From Micromonospora echinospora (GTDB taxonomy: Bacteria; Actinomycetota; Actinomycetes; Mycobacteriales; Micromonosporaceae), in the NCBI RefSeq assembly GCF_900091495.1, contig NZ_LT607413.1:1984001-2048000 (forward strand): DNA of 64,000 bases, in the 5' to 3' direction. Below, one piece after another: positions 48,259 to 57,585 of this stretch; the first letter of the stretch is position 1; each line of letters starts with the position of its first letter. The translations under genes were made by a program, and so were the position numbers. The notes beneath the pieces were generated by a model, which was not told the DNA's origin, did not search any database, and saw only the letters and a program-made list of their open reading frames with translations.

Positions 48259-48734
48259 CGGGGCCCTCCTCCTGGTCAGGTCGCAGGGAAAACGGGACGA
48301 GCCGCTCTCCGGCGGTCATCTCTCTCCCGGACCAGCCTGGACCAGTCACCCTCCGTCCGCCACCCTGCACAGCGTGTCGACACACCCTTTCGTCCGACGC
48401 CGTGCCGCCCCGCGCCGGAGCCTCGCGGACCGGGCGATCGGACAGCCCGTCGTCGATCAAGGCAGGCGTAGTGTGGGCCCGCTCACCTCATTCTGCGAAT
48501 ATGGACCCACACGACGGCGACGCAGCCGTGGCCCTCGCACACCCGCGGAGGCTCGGCCGGCTGCCGTCGCTCCCGAACCGGGTTCGGCCAGAATCCGGCT
48601 CACGCCGCACGGCAACCCCCACAAAGGGGCCAGGGGCGGCTGCCAGGAGACCCCCCGGCACCTGCCGGGCGGGCGCACGAGTTGCGCGGTCGGGCAATCC
48701 CCGGTGCCGGCGCAGACACGACAGGGAGAGACGG
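48259..48734. other. 476-bp divergent intergenic region, possible structured leader
   Basis: The AT-richest part (about 48485-48505, with AATATG) is a candidate promoter for the dehydrogenase operon and is flanked by inverted arms GTGTGGG (48471-48477) and CCCACAC (48506-48512). If transcription starts there, the leader is about 220 nt. It contains CCCC-ACAAA-GGGG (48617-48629) and CCCGGCA-CC-TGCCGGG (48654-48669) stems before AGGGAGAG at the start codon. I matched it to no known riboswitch. Confidence 0.45.
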
Positions 48735-49916
48735 ATGGCAAAGGGCGACCCCGGGGTCACCACCCGCAGCAGACGGGCGGCACCCAGATCCAAGCGGGCC
48801 GCGGCGAAGGGCGCCGACCCGGAGCTGGTGCAGTTACTCACCCCCGAGGGTGAGCGGATCGAGAGCGTCACCGGTCCGGACGGTGTCGAGTACCGCGTCG
48901 ACTTCACCGACGAGGAGTACCGCGGCCTCTACCGGGACCTGGTGCTCGTGCGGAAGCTGGACGCCGAGGCGACCGCCCTGCAACGGCAGGGCGAGCTGGG
49001 CCTCTGGGCCAGCCTGCTCGGCCAGGAGGCGGCCCAGGTCGGCTCCGGGCGGGCGCTGCGCTCGCAGGACATGGCCTTCCCCACCTACCGGGAGCACGGC
49101 GTCCTCTACTGCCGGGGCATCGACCCGATCATGCCGCTCGGTCTCTTCCGTGGTGTCGACCAGGGCGGCTGGGACCCGAACGAGTTCAAGTTCAACATGT
49201 ACACGATCGTGATCGGGGCGCAGACCCTGCACGCGACCGGGTACGCCATGGGCGTCGCCATGGACGGCAAGACCGGCGGCGACGACGGCGAGGCGGTGAT
49301 CGCCTACTTCGGCGACGGGGCGACCAGCCAGGGCGACGTCAACGAGGCGTTCGTCTGGGCCAGCGTGTTCAACGCGCCGCTGGTCTTCTTCTGCCAGAAC
49401 AACCAGTACGCGATCTCCGAGCCGCTGGAGCGGCAGACCCGCGTGCCGCTCTACCGCCGCGCCGCCGGCTTCGGCTTCCCCGGCGTACGGGTGGACGGCA
49501 ACGACGTGCTCGCCTCGTACGCGGTGACCCGGCACGCGCTGGACAACGCCCGCAACGGGCAGGGCCCGAGCCTGATCGAGGCGTACACCTACCGGATGGG
49601 CGCGCACACCACCTCCGACGACCCGACCCGGTACCGGATCGCCAGCGAGGTCGAGGCCTGGCAGGCCAAGGACCCGATCGCCCGGATGAAGGCGTTCCTG
49701 GAGAAGCAGAAGATCGTCGACGCCGACTTCTTCGCCGAGGTCGACGAGCAGGCCCGCCGCGAGTCGGTCGACCTGCGGGAACGGGTGCTCGCCATGCCGG
49801 ACCCGGAACCGGTGACGATGTTCGACCACGTCTACCCGAACGGGTCCCCCGAGCTCGACGAGCAGCGGGCGCAGTTCACCAAGTACGAGGCCTCGTTCGA
49901 GGGGGGTGCCCACTGA
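48735..49916 (+). CDS. 2-oxoacid dehydrogenase E1 component, alpha subunit
   Basis: Thiamine-diphosphate-dependent decarboxylation of a 2-oxo acid, with the beta subunit. At 393 aa it has the alpha-subunit pattern: QGELGLWASLLGQEAAQVG, FPTYREHGVLYCRG and the ThDP/Mg motif GDGATSQGDVNEAF...NN near residues 192-222. The phosphorylation-loop equivalent is YRMGAHTTSDDP. The ATG at 48735 follows GGGAGAG; about 110 upstream residues of open frame are rejected. Split E1 with E2 downstream fits branched-chain (Bkd) or pyruvate dehydrogenases; the BkdA-like sequence style makes branched-chain substrates the first guess. No E3 gene is in the window. Confidence 0.9.
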   Translation: MAKGDPGVTTRSRRAAPRSKRAAAKGADPELVQLLTPEGERIESVTGPDGVEYRVDFTDEEYRGLYRDLVLVRKLDAEATALQRQGELGLWASLLGQEAAQVGSGRALRSQDMAFPTYREHGVLYCRGIDPIMPLGLFRGVDQGGWDPNEFKFNMYTIVIGAQTLHATGYAMGVAMDGKTGGDDGEAVIAYFGDGATSQGDVNEAFVWASVFNAPLVFFCQNNQYAISEPLERQTRVPLYRRAAGFGFPGVRVDGNDVLASYAVTRHALDNARNGQGPSLIEAYTYRMGAHTTSDDPTRYRIASEVEAWQAKDPIARMKAFLEKQKIVDADFFAEVDEQARRESVDLRERVLAMPDPEPVTMFDHVYPNGSPELDEQRAQFTKYEASFEGGAH

Positions 49917-50905
49917 TGGCCACGGAGACGCTCTCCATCGGCAAGGCCCTCAACACCGGTCTGCGCCGGGCCCTGGAGCAGGACTCCAAGGTCGTCGTCA
50001 TGGGCGAGGACGTCGGCAAGCTCGGCGGCGTCTTCCGGATCACCGACGGGCTCCAGAAGGACTTCGGCGACCAGCGGGTGATCGACACCCCGCTGGCCGA
50101 GTCCGGGATCATCGGCACCGCGGTCGGCCTGGCCATCCGGGGCTACCGTCCGGTCTGCGAGATCCAGTTCGACGGCTTCGTCTACCCCGCGTACGACCAG
50201 ATCGTGTCGCAGGTGGCGAAGATGCACTACCGCTCGCGCGGCAAGCTGAACATCCCGATGGTGATCCGCATCCCGTTCGGTGGGGGCATCGGCGCGGTGG
50301 AGCACCACTCCGAGTCGCCGGAGGCGTACTTCTCGCACACCGCCGGCCTCAAGGTTGTCTCCTGCGCCAGCCCGCAGGACGCGTACGTGATGATCCAGCA
50401 GGCCATCGCCTCGGACGACCCGATCGTCTTCCTGGAGCCGAAGCGGCGCTACTGGGAGAAGGGTCCGGTGGAGCTGGACGCCCCGCTGTCGGAGGCGTAC
50501 CCGCTGCACGCGGCCCGGGTGGTGCGGCCCGGCACGGACGTCACCGTGCTGGCGTACGGCCCGATGGTGCGGACCTGCCTGGACGCGGCGACGGCCGCCG
50601 CCGAGGACGGCCGGGAGCTGGAGGTCGTCGACCTGCGCACGCTCTCCCCGCTGGACCTGGCCCCGGTGTACGAGTCGGTGCGCCGCACCGGCCGCTGCGT
50701 GGTCGTGCACGAGGCCCCGGGCAACCTGGGTCTGGGCGCGGAGATCGCAGCCCGGGTCACCGAGGAGTGCTTCTACTCCCTGGAGTCCCCGGTGCTGCGG
50801 GTGACCGGCTACGACACCCCCTACCCGGCGGCCCGGGTCGAGGAGGAGTACCTGCCCGACCTCGACCGGGTGCTCGACGGCGTCGACCGCACCTTCGGCT
50901 GGTGA
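49916..50905 (+). CDS. 2-oxoacid dehydrogenase E1 component, beta subunit
   Basis: The 329-aa protein starts at an ATG sharing one base with the alpha stop (TGATG). Motifs: GEDVGKLGGVFRIT, ETPLAE-type segment IDTPLAESGIIGTAVGLA, VCEIQFDGFVYPAYDQI and the C-terminal half with VVDLRTLSPLD and VVHEAPGNLGLGAEI. This is the typical E1beta of the heterotetramer. Strong translational coupling ensures equal amounts of alpha and beta. Confidence 0.95.
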   Translation: MATETLSIGKALNTGLRRALEQDSKVVVMGEDVGKLGGVFRITDGLQKDFGDQRVIDTPLAESGIIGTAVGLAIRGYRPVCEIQFDGFVYPAYDQIVSQVAKMHYRSRGKLNIPMVIRIPFGGGIGAVEHHSESPEAYFSHTAGLKVVSCASPQDAYVMIQQAIASDDPIVFLEPKRRYWEKGPVELDAPLSEAYPLHAARVVRPGTDVTVLAYGPMVRTCLDAATAAAEDGRELEVVDLRTLSPLDLAPVYESVRRTGRCVVVHEAPGNLGLGAEIAARVTEECFYSLESPVLRVTGYDTPYPAARVEEEYLPDLDRVLDGVDRTFGW

Positions 50906-50910
50906 GCGGC

Positions 50911-52374
50911 ATGTCGCGGATCAAGGAGTTCAACCTGCCCGACCTGGGTGAGGGGCTGACCGAGGGCGAGATCCTGGCCTGGCTGGTCAAGGTCGGGGAC
51001 GTCATCGAGCTGAACCAGCCGATCGTCGAGGTCGAGACGGCCAAGGCGGCGGTGGAGATCCCGGCCAAGTGGGCCGGCCAGGTGAGGTCGATCTTCCACC
51101 CGGAGGGCTCCACGGTCGAGGTCGGTACGCCGATCATCGCGATCGACACCGACCCGGGCGCCGGGCCGGTGGAGGAGGAGGCCACTCCCACCCCGTCGGC
51201 TGCGGCGCTGGCGGCGGTGGACGTGGCCCCGAGCGAGGGCGCGGTCGAGCCCGGCCTGATCGGTGGCCCCGCCCCGGGCGGTCGGACGGCCGTACTGGTC
51301 GGCTACGGGCCGCGCAGCACGGCCGCCAAGCGCCGCCCGCGCAAGGCGACCGGTCCGGTGCCGGCGCAGACCACGCCGGCACCGGCGGCCCAGCCCGTGC
51401 CCGCCGCGCCGGCGGTGCCGGTCGCCCGCACCGCCCCGGTCACGCCCCGAACCGCCCCGGCGGCCAACGGAAACGGCACCGGTGCGCTGGTGCTGGCCAA
51501 GCCGCCGGTACGCAAGCTCGCCCGGGATCTCGGAGTCGACCTCACCACGCTGACCGGGTCGGGTCCGCTCGGCTCGATCACCCGGGAGGACGTCCACCGG
51601 GCGGCGGACGGGGCCGCGACGGCGACGTCGACCGTGGTGGCGACTCAGGCGACCACGGCGGCGGCCTTCGGCGCGGACCGCGAGCGGCGGATCCCGGTCA
51701 AGGGCGTGCGGAAGCTCACCGCCGAGAACATGTCCGCCTCGGCGTTCACCGCCCCGCACGTCACGGAGTTCCTGACCGTGGACGTGACCCGGGCGATGAA
51801 GGCACTGGACCGGCTCCGCGCCCGGCGGGAGTGGCGGGACGTCCGGGTCTCGCCGCTGCTGCTGGTCGCCAAGGCGGTGCTGCTGGCGGTCCAGCGGCAC
51901 CCGATGGTCAACTCGACCTGGGCCGGCGACGAGATCGTGGTCAAGGAGTACGTCAACCTGGGCATCGCGGCGGCCACCGAGCGCGGCCTGATCGTGCCGA
52001 ACATCAAGGACGCCGGACAGCTCTCGCTGCGGGAGCTGGCCGACGCGATGACCGCCCTGGTGCAGACGGCGAAGGCCGGGAAGACCTCCCCGGCCGACAT
52101 GTCCGGTGGCACGCTGACCATCACCAACGTCGGTGTGTTCGGGGTGGACACCGGTACGCCGATCCTGCCCCCGGGCGAGTCGGCGATCCTGGCGTTCGGC
52201 GCGGTCCGCGAGATGCCCTGGGTGCACAAGGGCAAGGTCAAGCCGCGTCAGGTGACGACGTTGGGGCTCTCCTTCGACCACCGGATCATCGACGGCGAGC
52301 TCGGGTCGAAGTTCCTGCGGGACATCGGTGACTTCCTGACCGATCCGGAGGCGGCGCTGCTCGCCTGGACCTGA
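50911..52374 (+). CDS. 2-oxoacid dehydrogenase E2 (dihydrolipoamide acyltransferase)
   Basis: The 487-aa protein has an N-terminal lipoyl domain with the lipoylated Lys45 in VETAKAAVEI, a Pro/Ala linker (about 90-195), a peripheral-subunit-binding domain (KPPVRKLARDLGVDLTTLTG, about 199-235) and the catalytic domain with SFDHRIIDGELG near 452-463. It has only one lipoyl domain. The ATG at 50911 is preferred; a GTG at 50902 would overlap the E1beta stop (GTGA) and is an alternative. Transfers the acyl group to CoA and forms the complex core. A hairpin terminator follows. Confidence 0.95.
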   Translation: MSRIKEFNLPDLGEGLTEGEILAWLVKVGDVIELNQPIVEVETAKAAVEIPAKWAGQVRSIFHPEGSTVEVGTPIIAIDTDPGAGPVEEEATPTPSAAALAAVDVAPSEGAVEPGLIGGPAPGGRTAVLVGYGPRSTAAKRRPRKATGPVPAQTTPAPAAQPVPAAPAVPVARTAPVTPRTAPAANGNGTGALVLAKPPVRKLARDLGVDLTTLTGSGPLGSITREDVHRAADGAATATSTVVATQATTAAAFGADRERRIPVKGVRKLTAENMSASAFTAPHVTEFLTVDVTRAMKALDRLRARREWRDVRVSPLLLVAKAVLLAVQRHPMVNSTWAGDEIVVKEYVNLGIAAATERGLIVPNIKDAGQLSLRELADAMTALVQTAKAGKTSPADMSGGTLTITNVGVFGVDTGTPILPPGESAILAFGAVREMPWVHKGKVKPRQVTTLGLSFDHRIIDGELGSKFLRDIGDFLTDPEAALLAWT

Positions 52375-52390
52375 CACGTTCCACGGCTAC

Positions 52391-52432
52391 GACGGCCGGT
52401 GCGCCGGGGTTACTCCCGGCACACCGGCCGTC
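52391..52432 (+). terminator. Terminator of the dehydrogenase operon
   Basis: The 18-nt arms (52391-52408 and 52415-52432) pair with a single mismatch around a 6-nt loop, 17 bp after the E2 stop. Confidence 0.85.
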
Positions 52433-52506
52433 ACCGTATGACCATACGAAACCTCGGCTCAACCCGCCGTCAACCTTCGATCGTTCGGCTGGTGTCCCAG
52501 CTCACC

Positions 52507-52536
52507 TTGGAATCGTTGGAGTTCGACGCGGATATG
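52507..52536 (+). promoter_or_regulatory. Predicted promoter of the 47-aa protein gene
   Basis: TTGGAA (52507-52512) and GATATG (52531-52536), 18 bp apart, lie in a locally AT-richer stretch about 55 bp before the start codon. Confidence 0.45.
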
Positions 52537-52591
52537 CGCTTCAATGGAGGCACGACGGGCTGACAACCGAATAGCCAGCGAGGAGAGACCC

Positions 52592-52735
52592 ATGAGCATG
52601 ATCGAGCGAATCCGCAACCGCCGCGACGCCAACCGCCGCGCCCGTGCCATCGAGCACGCGCTGCGTTCGGCCAACTCGCCTGCGGTCCGCGACGAGATCC
52701 TCGCCATCGCCCAGCGTCACATGACCATGCGCTGA
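52592..52735 (+). CDS. 47-aa basic helical protein
   Basis: MSMIERIRNRRDANRRARAI followed by EHALRSANSPAVRDEILAIA and the end QRHMTMR. It starts at an ATG behind AGGAGAG, is flanked by its own promoter and terminator, and has normal codon bias, so it is very likely a real, separately transcribed gene. It is Arg-rich, without Cys or TM segments, and predicted to be two helices. Function unknown. Possible nucleic-acid or ribosome binding is inference from the charge. Confidence 0.7.
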   Translation: MSMIERIRNRRDANRRARAIEHALRSANSPAVRDEILAIAQRHMTMR

Positions 52736-52764
52736 CGGCTACGACTTTCTCACCTCCTCCCCAT

Positions 52765-52797
52765 CGACGACCCGCCCGGGCCCCGGGCGGGTCGTCG
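52765..52797 (+). terminator. 15-bp perfect-stem terminator
   Basis: CGACGACCCGCCCGG (52765-52779) pairs perfectly with 52783-52797 around a 3-nt loop and is followed by GCTTTC. The remaining bases to 53078 hold no gene and should include the promoter of the next one. Confidence 0.85.
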
Positions 52798-53078
52798 GCT
52801 TTCAGACCCTTCGGCACCGGGATTCCGCCCTCGTACGAGCGCCCGGTACGGTGGGGCACGGTCGTTCCCGCCCCTGCCGGAGGACGTCAGGCGGATAGAA
52901 ACCGCTCGACACCATCCGGCGACGCGGAGTGACGGCCGGTGCTCCCCGAGTGCCACGGGCGGCCACCGGATACGGTGCGGGGGAGCGCGGCAGGGCCGGC
53001 CAGCCGGCTATGCCGGCGAGCAAGCCGACGGCACCCGATCGGCGTCGGCGGCCGACATGTGATGGAGGAGGCGCAGCC

Positions 53079-55748
53079 ATGACGTCCGAGGGCCCGCACC
53101 ACCCCGGCCAGGAGCCGGACCAGGTGTCGCCGGGCGCCGGTGGATCGGCGCCGTACGGCGACCGGTCAGCGCAGCAGGAGAACGGGTACGGCACAGCCGC
53201 CCCCGACCTGGGCTGGGCACCGCCACCGCCGGCCGCGCGACCGAACTCCCCCGCCCCGGCGTGGAGCGCGCCCGGCGAGGCGCCCCCGACCGTGGGTTGG
53301 AAGGCACCCGGCGAAGCCCAGCCCGGCCCGTGGGGGCCGCCGGCCGGATCGGGCCAGCCGTGGGGTGGCCCGGCCGGGCAGCCGCAGCCGGGCACCTGGA
53401 ACCCCCAGGCCGACCAACAGCAGCCGACCACCGCGTGGGCCGCCGTGCCGCAGACGCCGCCCCGGGGCGAGTCCCCGCAGCAGGGTGGAGCCCAGCCCGG
53501 CTGGGGTGCGCAGGGCGAGTCCGCCCCGCAGAACTGGCCGGGACCGGGTGCCCCGCAGCAGTCCTGGCCGGCACCTGACGAGCAGCCGCCGGCCAGGAGC
53601 CCGCAGCAGCCCGCGCCCTGGGGGCCGGCCGGCGACCAGCCGCCGACCGCCTGGAGCCCGCAGGGCACCCCGCCGCCAGCGAACTGGGGCCCGCAGAACG
53701 AGCAGCCGGCCGGCTGGGGCGCGCCGGGCGACCAGCCGCAGCAGGACGACTGGGGCGGCCGGGCCCCCGGCCCGCAGCAGGGCGAGCAGGCTCCGGCGGC
53801 CCGGGGCGCGGCGTCGGTCCGCCCACCGGCGGACCCTCAGCCTGCCTGGGGTGCGGCCCCCGCCCCGCATCCGGGCGGCCAGCAGCCCCAGCCCTGGAGC
53901 CCCGCCGACGAGCAGCCGCCGACGGCCGCCTGGGGTGCCGCGTCCGTGCCGCAGCAGGCGGAACCGCAGCAGTCCGGGTGGGACTCGCCCGGCGACCAGC
54001 CCCGGCCGACCGAGGCGTGGCCGCCGGCCGAGCCGCCCGCGCCGCCGGCCCGCGCCACCGCCTCGGTGGGCCGCGCCGACGTCCCGGCCTGGGGCGCCGG
54101 AGTCGCCCGCCCCGGTGACGACGCCGTCCCCGCCCGTCCGGTCGTTCCGGATGGGGAGCCGTGGTCGGCCGACGAGGTGTGGGGCAAGGCCGGATCGGAT
54201 CCGGCCCCGGCCGAGCCCGCCGGGCCGGGCTGGGAGCCGTCCCGCGCCGAGAACCCGCCGGCCTACCAGCCGGCCCCGGGGCCGGGCATCTCGCCCGCCA
54301 ACGCCGTACCGCTGCCTCCCCAGGAGGCGCGGGTTCCCGGTGCCAGCCTGGCCGCGTCGCCGCCGGCCGACTACGCCCCGCCGGCGCCGTTCGCCCCGCC
54401 CGCCGACCAGCCGCCGTACGGCGAGCCGGCCGGACGCGAGAGCGGGTACGACGCGCAGCCGGTCGACGGGTGGGGGGCCGAGGCCGCCCAGGCCGGAGCG
54501 CAGGGCATTCCGCACCCGCGTACCTCACCCGAGTCCATCGGGGGCGACGCCGGTGGCAGCGTCTCGGCCAGCGCCTCCGTACCGGTTTCCAACCGGGTGG
54601 CGCCTCCGGCCGACCAGGCCCTGCAACAGCCCTCCATGCCGGCCCCGCAGCCGCGGGTCTACGGCCGCCCGGCCCGGTCCGCCGACGGTCCGGACCAGGC
54701 CGAACACGGCGGCCAGCCGGAGCCCCACCGCTTCGGCCCGGACGGCGACACCGGCGGCCGGTTCGACGGTGAGCCCGAGTCCCGGTTCGACGCCGCCCCC
54801 GGTCGCTTCGACGGCGCTGCCGATCCCCGTTTCGACGGCGGGCAGAACTCCCGCTTCGACGCCGGCCCCGGGGACCGCTTCGACGCCGGCCATGGCGAGC
54901 GGTTCGACGGTGGAGCGGGCAACCGTTTCGACGGCGGGCCGGCGGACCGTTTCGACGGCGGCCCCGGGGACCGCTTCGACGGTCCGGGGCGGTTCGACAC
55001 CGGACCGGGTCCCCGGTTCGACGAGCACGACCAGCGGCACGACCGGCCCGGCTTCGGGGACGCGTCGGCCTCCGCCGCGTCCGCGCCGGTCCCGCAGCCG
55101 GCGCTGCCGCCCTTCCCGCCCGGTGTGCCCACGTTCAACGACCCGATGAGCAACCAGCGCCCGGTCAACGGCACGAAGCCGCACGGCGAGCCGGCCCGTT
55201 CCGGTGACCGGTACGGCGGGGCGGCGGCACCGGTCAGCCCCGGCGCCATGGGCCACGACCCGGGTCATGGCTCGGCGGACGCCACCCGGGGCTTCCCGGC
55301 GGCTTTCCCGGCCCCGGGCGACCAGCCGGACCGTCCGCTCTGGGACCTGGGGGACTCGCCCCAGGGCGACCAGGGTCGGTTCGACGCCTTCAAGCCGGAG
55401 GCGGCCGAGAGCAAGCCGGCCGAACCGCCGACCCCGAAGGTCCGCAACGGACGCGTGCTGCTGGCGGTGCTCACTGCGGCCGTGCTCATCCTGGTCGTGC
55501 CGCTCGGCGCGCTCTGGGCGCTCGGCAAGCTCGGCGGCTCGGACGAACCCGCCTTCAACCCGGCCGTCGGTTCCTGCGTGAAGCAGGCCGGCGAGGGTGC
55601 GGTGGCCGCCGACTGCGGCGACCAGGGCGCGTTCAAGATCGTGTCGAGGGTCGACGACAAGGCCAAGTGCACCGACGCGACCCAGCCGCGCGTGGAACTG
55701 CCCGGCAACTCTCCCACCCGGGTGCTCTGCCTGGGACCGGCCACCTGA
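53079..55748 (+). CDS. Very large disordered membrane protein with a Cys-containing external domain
   Basis: The 889-aa protein starts at an ATG behind GGAGGAGG. Residues 1-780 are low-complexity: first Pro/Gln/Trp/Gly repeats such as GWGAPGDQPQQ and AWSPQG, then an Arg-Phe-Asp repeat block (about 560-648). A single TM helix (about 790-810, LLAVLTAAVLILVVPLGALWAL) precedes a 65-residue external domain with four Cys (VGSCVKQ, AADCGDQ, AKCTDA, VLCLG), a form seen on several actinomycete membrane proteins. The cytoplasmic arm could act as a scaffold or condensate. Function unknown. A terminator follows. Confidence 0.75.
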   Translation: MTSEGPHHPGQEPDQVSPGAGGSAPYGDRSAQQENGYGTAAPDLGWAPPPPAARPNSPAPAWSAPGEAPPTVGWKAPGEAQPGPWGPPAGSGQPWGGPAGQPQPGTWNPQADQQQPTTAWAAVPQTPPRGESPQQGGAQPGWGAQGESAPQNWPGPGAPQQSWPAPDEQPPARSPQQPAPWGPAGDQPPTAWSPQGTPPPANWGPQNEQPAGWGAPGDQPQQDDWGGRAPGPQQGEQAPAARGAASVRPPADPQPAWGAAPAPHPGGQQPQPWSPADEQPPTAAWGAASVPQQAEPQQSGWDSPGDQPRPTEAWPPAEPPAPPARATASVGRADVPAWGAGVARPGDDAVPARPVVPDGEPWSADEVWGKAGSDPAPAEPAGPGWEPSRAENPPAYQPAPGPGISPANAVPLPPQEARVPGASLAASPPADYAPPAPFAPPADQPPYGEPAGRESGYDAQPVDGWGAEAAQAGAQGIPHPRTSPESIGGDAGGSVSASASVPVSNRVAPPADQALQQPSMPAPQPRVYGRPARSADGPDQAEHGGQPEPHRFGPDGDTGGRFDGEPESRFDAAPGRFDGAADPRFDGGQNSRFDAGPGDRFDAGHGERFDGGAGNRFDGGPADRFDGGPGDRFDGPGRFDTGPGPRFDEHDQRHDRPGFGDASASAASAPVPQPALPPFPPGVPTFNDPMSNQRPVNGTKPHGEPARSGDRYGGAAAPVSPGAMGHDPGHGSADATRGFPAAFPAPGDQPDRPLWDLGDSPQGDQGRFDAFKPEAAESKPAEPPTPKVRNGRVLLAVLTAAVLILVVPLGALWALGKLGGSDEPAFNPAVGSCVKQAGEGAVAADCGDQGAFKIVSRVDDKAKCTDATQPRVELPGNSPTRVLCLGPAT
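54757..55020 (+). repeat. RFD-motif repeat block inside the disordered protein
   Basis: About a dozen degenerate repeats of 21-27 bp encode RFDGGPGD-like units (variants RFDAGPGDRFDAGHGE, RFDGGAGNRFDGGPAD). The regular Arg-Phe-Asp spacing gives an alternating charge and aromatic pattern. Confidence 0.85.
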
Positions 55749-55762
55749 CGACCCGACGACGA

Positions 55763-55793
55763 CGTGCGGCGGCCCCCTGGGGTCCGCCGCACG
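55763..55793 (+). terminator. Hairpin terminator after the disordered protein
   Basis: CGTGCGGCGG (55763-55772) pairs with CCGCCGCACG (55784-55793). Further G-C pairs inside follow after one mismatch, and TTCCGTTT comes after the stem. This is the best match to a classical intrinsic terminator in the window. Confidence 0.8.
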
Positions 55794-55838
55794 TTCCGTT
55801 TCACCCGCCGATGCGACTCCGGACGGTGGATCCGGCCG

Positions 55839-57455
55839 TCAGGCGGTCCGGTTGGTGGTCCAGCGCTGGGTCGGCTCGGTCGTGGAGCAGGTGGCCAGTT
55901 CGAGCGCCACGAGCGCGCCGGTGGACGCCCCCGCCGCCTGGACGCAGAGACCGGACGACGCCTTGATGTGGTAGGTCAGCCCGGTCAGCGCGGTGAAGGT
56001 CCACCGCTGCGCGGCGGCACCGGAACAGCTCGCCTGCACGACCGGGGTGCCGACGGTGGTCGCGCCGCCCAACGGGGTGAGGCACTTCAAGCTGTGGTTG
56101 TTGGTCAGGGTGTAGGTGCCGCCGGTGGCCGAGGTCATCTTCCACTGCTGGTTGGCCTCGCCGTTCTGCGGCCACTGGATGACGGTGGCGTTCTCGGCCT
56201 CGCTGAAGCCGAGCACGTCGAGGGCGAGGTTGGTGCCCGAGCCGTCCACCACGTCGTTGGCGAAGATCATTGTTGCGCCGTTCTCGGCCGCTCCGGCCGC
56301 CGCCGTACTGCTGTTGGTGGTCACGCTGAGCGGCTGCGAGTCAACCGACGTACGGGTGACGCCACCGTGGGTGACGCGCTGCCGGACGGTGTAGGTGGCC
56401 GTGGTGTTCGTGGCGAGGCCGGTGAGCCGTACGGACGTGCGCCAGCCGGGGACCGTGGCCACCACCGTGCCGTTGCGCAGCACCTGGTGGTCGACGGTGT
56501 GACCGGAGCCGACCGGCTTCATGCTCGGCAGGTAGCTGAGCACCAGCGAGGTGCCCTCCACGTCCGTGGCCCGCAGCACCTGCGGAGGCAGGGCCGGGAT
56601 CGTGGTCATCGGCGACACCGAGGTGCCCGCCTGGAGGTACCGGCTGTCGGTCGCGGCGTTCCAGTGCGTCGGCAGGTAGCTGCCCTGCGGACTGACCGCG
56701 AAGTAGTCGTCCCGGCCGCAGTCGAGCAGCCGCACGGCGAGCGGGTCGGTGCAGACAGTCGGGCTGTCGCTCTGGCAGAGCGTCTCGTTGCCGTCGGTGC
56801 AGTGCCCGCCGCCGTCGAAGTGCGGAGCGTCCGCCTGGACGCCACCGAGGGCGTGGGTCAGCTCGTGGGTGAACGTGTGCCCGGTGAAACAGGACGGCTG
56901 GAAGGCGACCCAGGACGTCACACTGTTGCGCTGGTTGCCGGTGCCCGGGGCGCTCGGGCTCGTGATCGGCTCCGAACTCGCGCCGGCGCAGTTCACCCGG
57001 TGGTTCTCGAACAGGATCAGGTAGTTCCGGTCGTCGGCGTCGTACCCCAACGACCGGAGGTGGGGGACCAGGTTGTCGGCGGCGTCGGTGCCCGCCGGCA
57101 CCTGCACCTGGTCGATGGTGAGGTGGCACCCGGTGCTGCCGGTCAGGAACCGGATCCACCGCTGCGCGCCGTCACGCTTGGCGCTGTCGTTGACGTTCTG
57201 CTGCGCCACCCAGGCCGCCGCCCGGATCGCCGGCTCGCGCTCGGCGAACCGGCTGCTGCCCGGTTCGTACGCGTAGAGCACCTGCACCCGATGGCCGCTG
57301 GTGCCATTGTCGACGCACTGGAGAGGCGGTGCCGCCGCCGTTCCCCCGGGGATGGCGGCGGCGGGCGCGGTCGGTGCGACCGCCAGCCCGACAGCCACCG
57401 TCATCGCCGCCGCAAGCACCCCCGCCAGGTGTCCGTACCGTCTTGCCTGTCTCAT
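55839..57455 (-). CDS. Secreted zinc metalloprotease with ricin-type lectin domain
   Basis: The 538-aa protein starts at the ATG at 57455 (GAGAGGA upstream). Signal peptide HLAGVLAAAMTVAVGLAVAPTAPAAA. Protease domain with the zinc motif THELTHALGG near residue 195, several Cys for disulphides, then a short beta domain and a C-terminal ricin-B-type region with repeated QxW motifs (NQQWKM, AQRWTF, TQRWTT). The lectin part probably binds polysaccharide or wall glycans. An orphan 16-bp palindromic operator lies about 130 bp upstream. Confidence 0.85.
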   Translation of the reverse strand: MRQARRYGHLAGVLAAAMTVAVGLAVAPTAPAAAIPGGTAAAPPLQCVDNGTSGHRVQVLYAYEPGSSRFAEREPAIRAAAWVAQQNVNDSAKRDGAQRWIRFLTGSTGCHLTIDQVQVPAGTDAADNLVPHLRSLGYDADDRNYLILFENHRVNCAGASSEPITSPSAPGTGNQRNSVTSWVAFQPSCFTGHTFTHELTHALGGVQADAPHFDGGGHCTDGNETLCQSDSPTVCTDPLAVRLLDCGRDDYFAVSPQGSYLPTHWNAATDSRYLQAGTSVSPMTTIPALPPQVLRATDVEGTSLVLSYLPSMKPVGSGHTVDHQVLRNGTVVATVPGWRTSVRLTGLATNTTATYTVRQRVTHGGVTRTSVDSQPLSVTTNSSTAAAGAAENGATMIFANDVVDGSGTNLALDVLGFSEAENATVIQWPQNGEANQQWKMTSATGGTYTLTNNHSLKCLTPLGGATTVGTPVVQASCSGAAAQRWTFTALTGLTYHIKASSGLCVQAAGASTGALVALELATCSTTEPTQRWTTNRTA

Positions 57456-57585
57456 CCGGCGTCCTCTCCCCGTGGCCTCCGACAGGCGCCGGCGGTTCCT
57501 CCACAATGAGGACCGGCAGCGATCGGAGTCGTCACGAAAAATCTTGCGGATTCACCTCCGCAGGATTGTCAGCACGTCGATGCTA

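Noticed and set aside
48402..48734. About 110-residue N-terminal extension of E1 alpha
   Set aside because: Arg/Pro-rich sequence with no counterpart in E1 alpha proteins; the ATG at 48735 has GGGAGAG upstream and a normal N-terminus.
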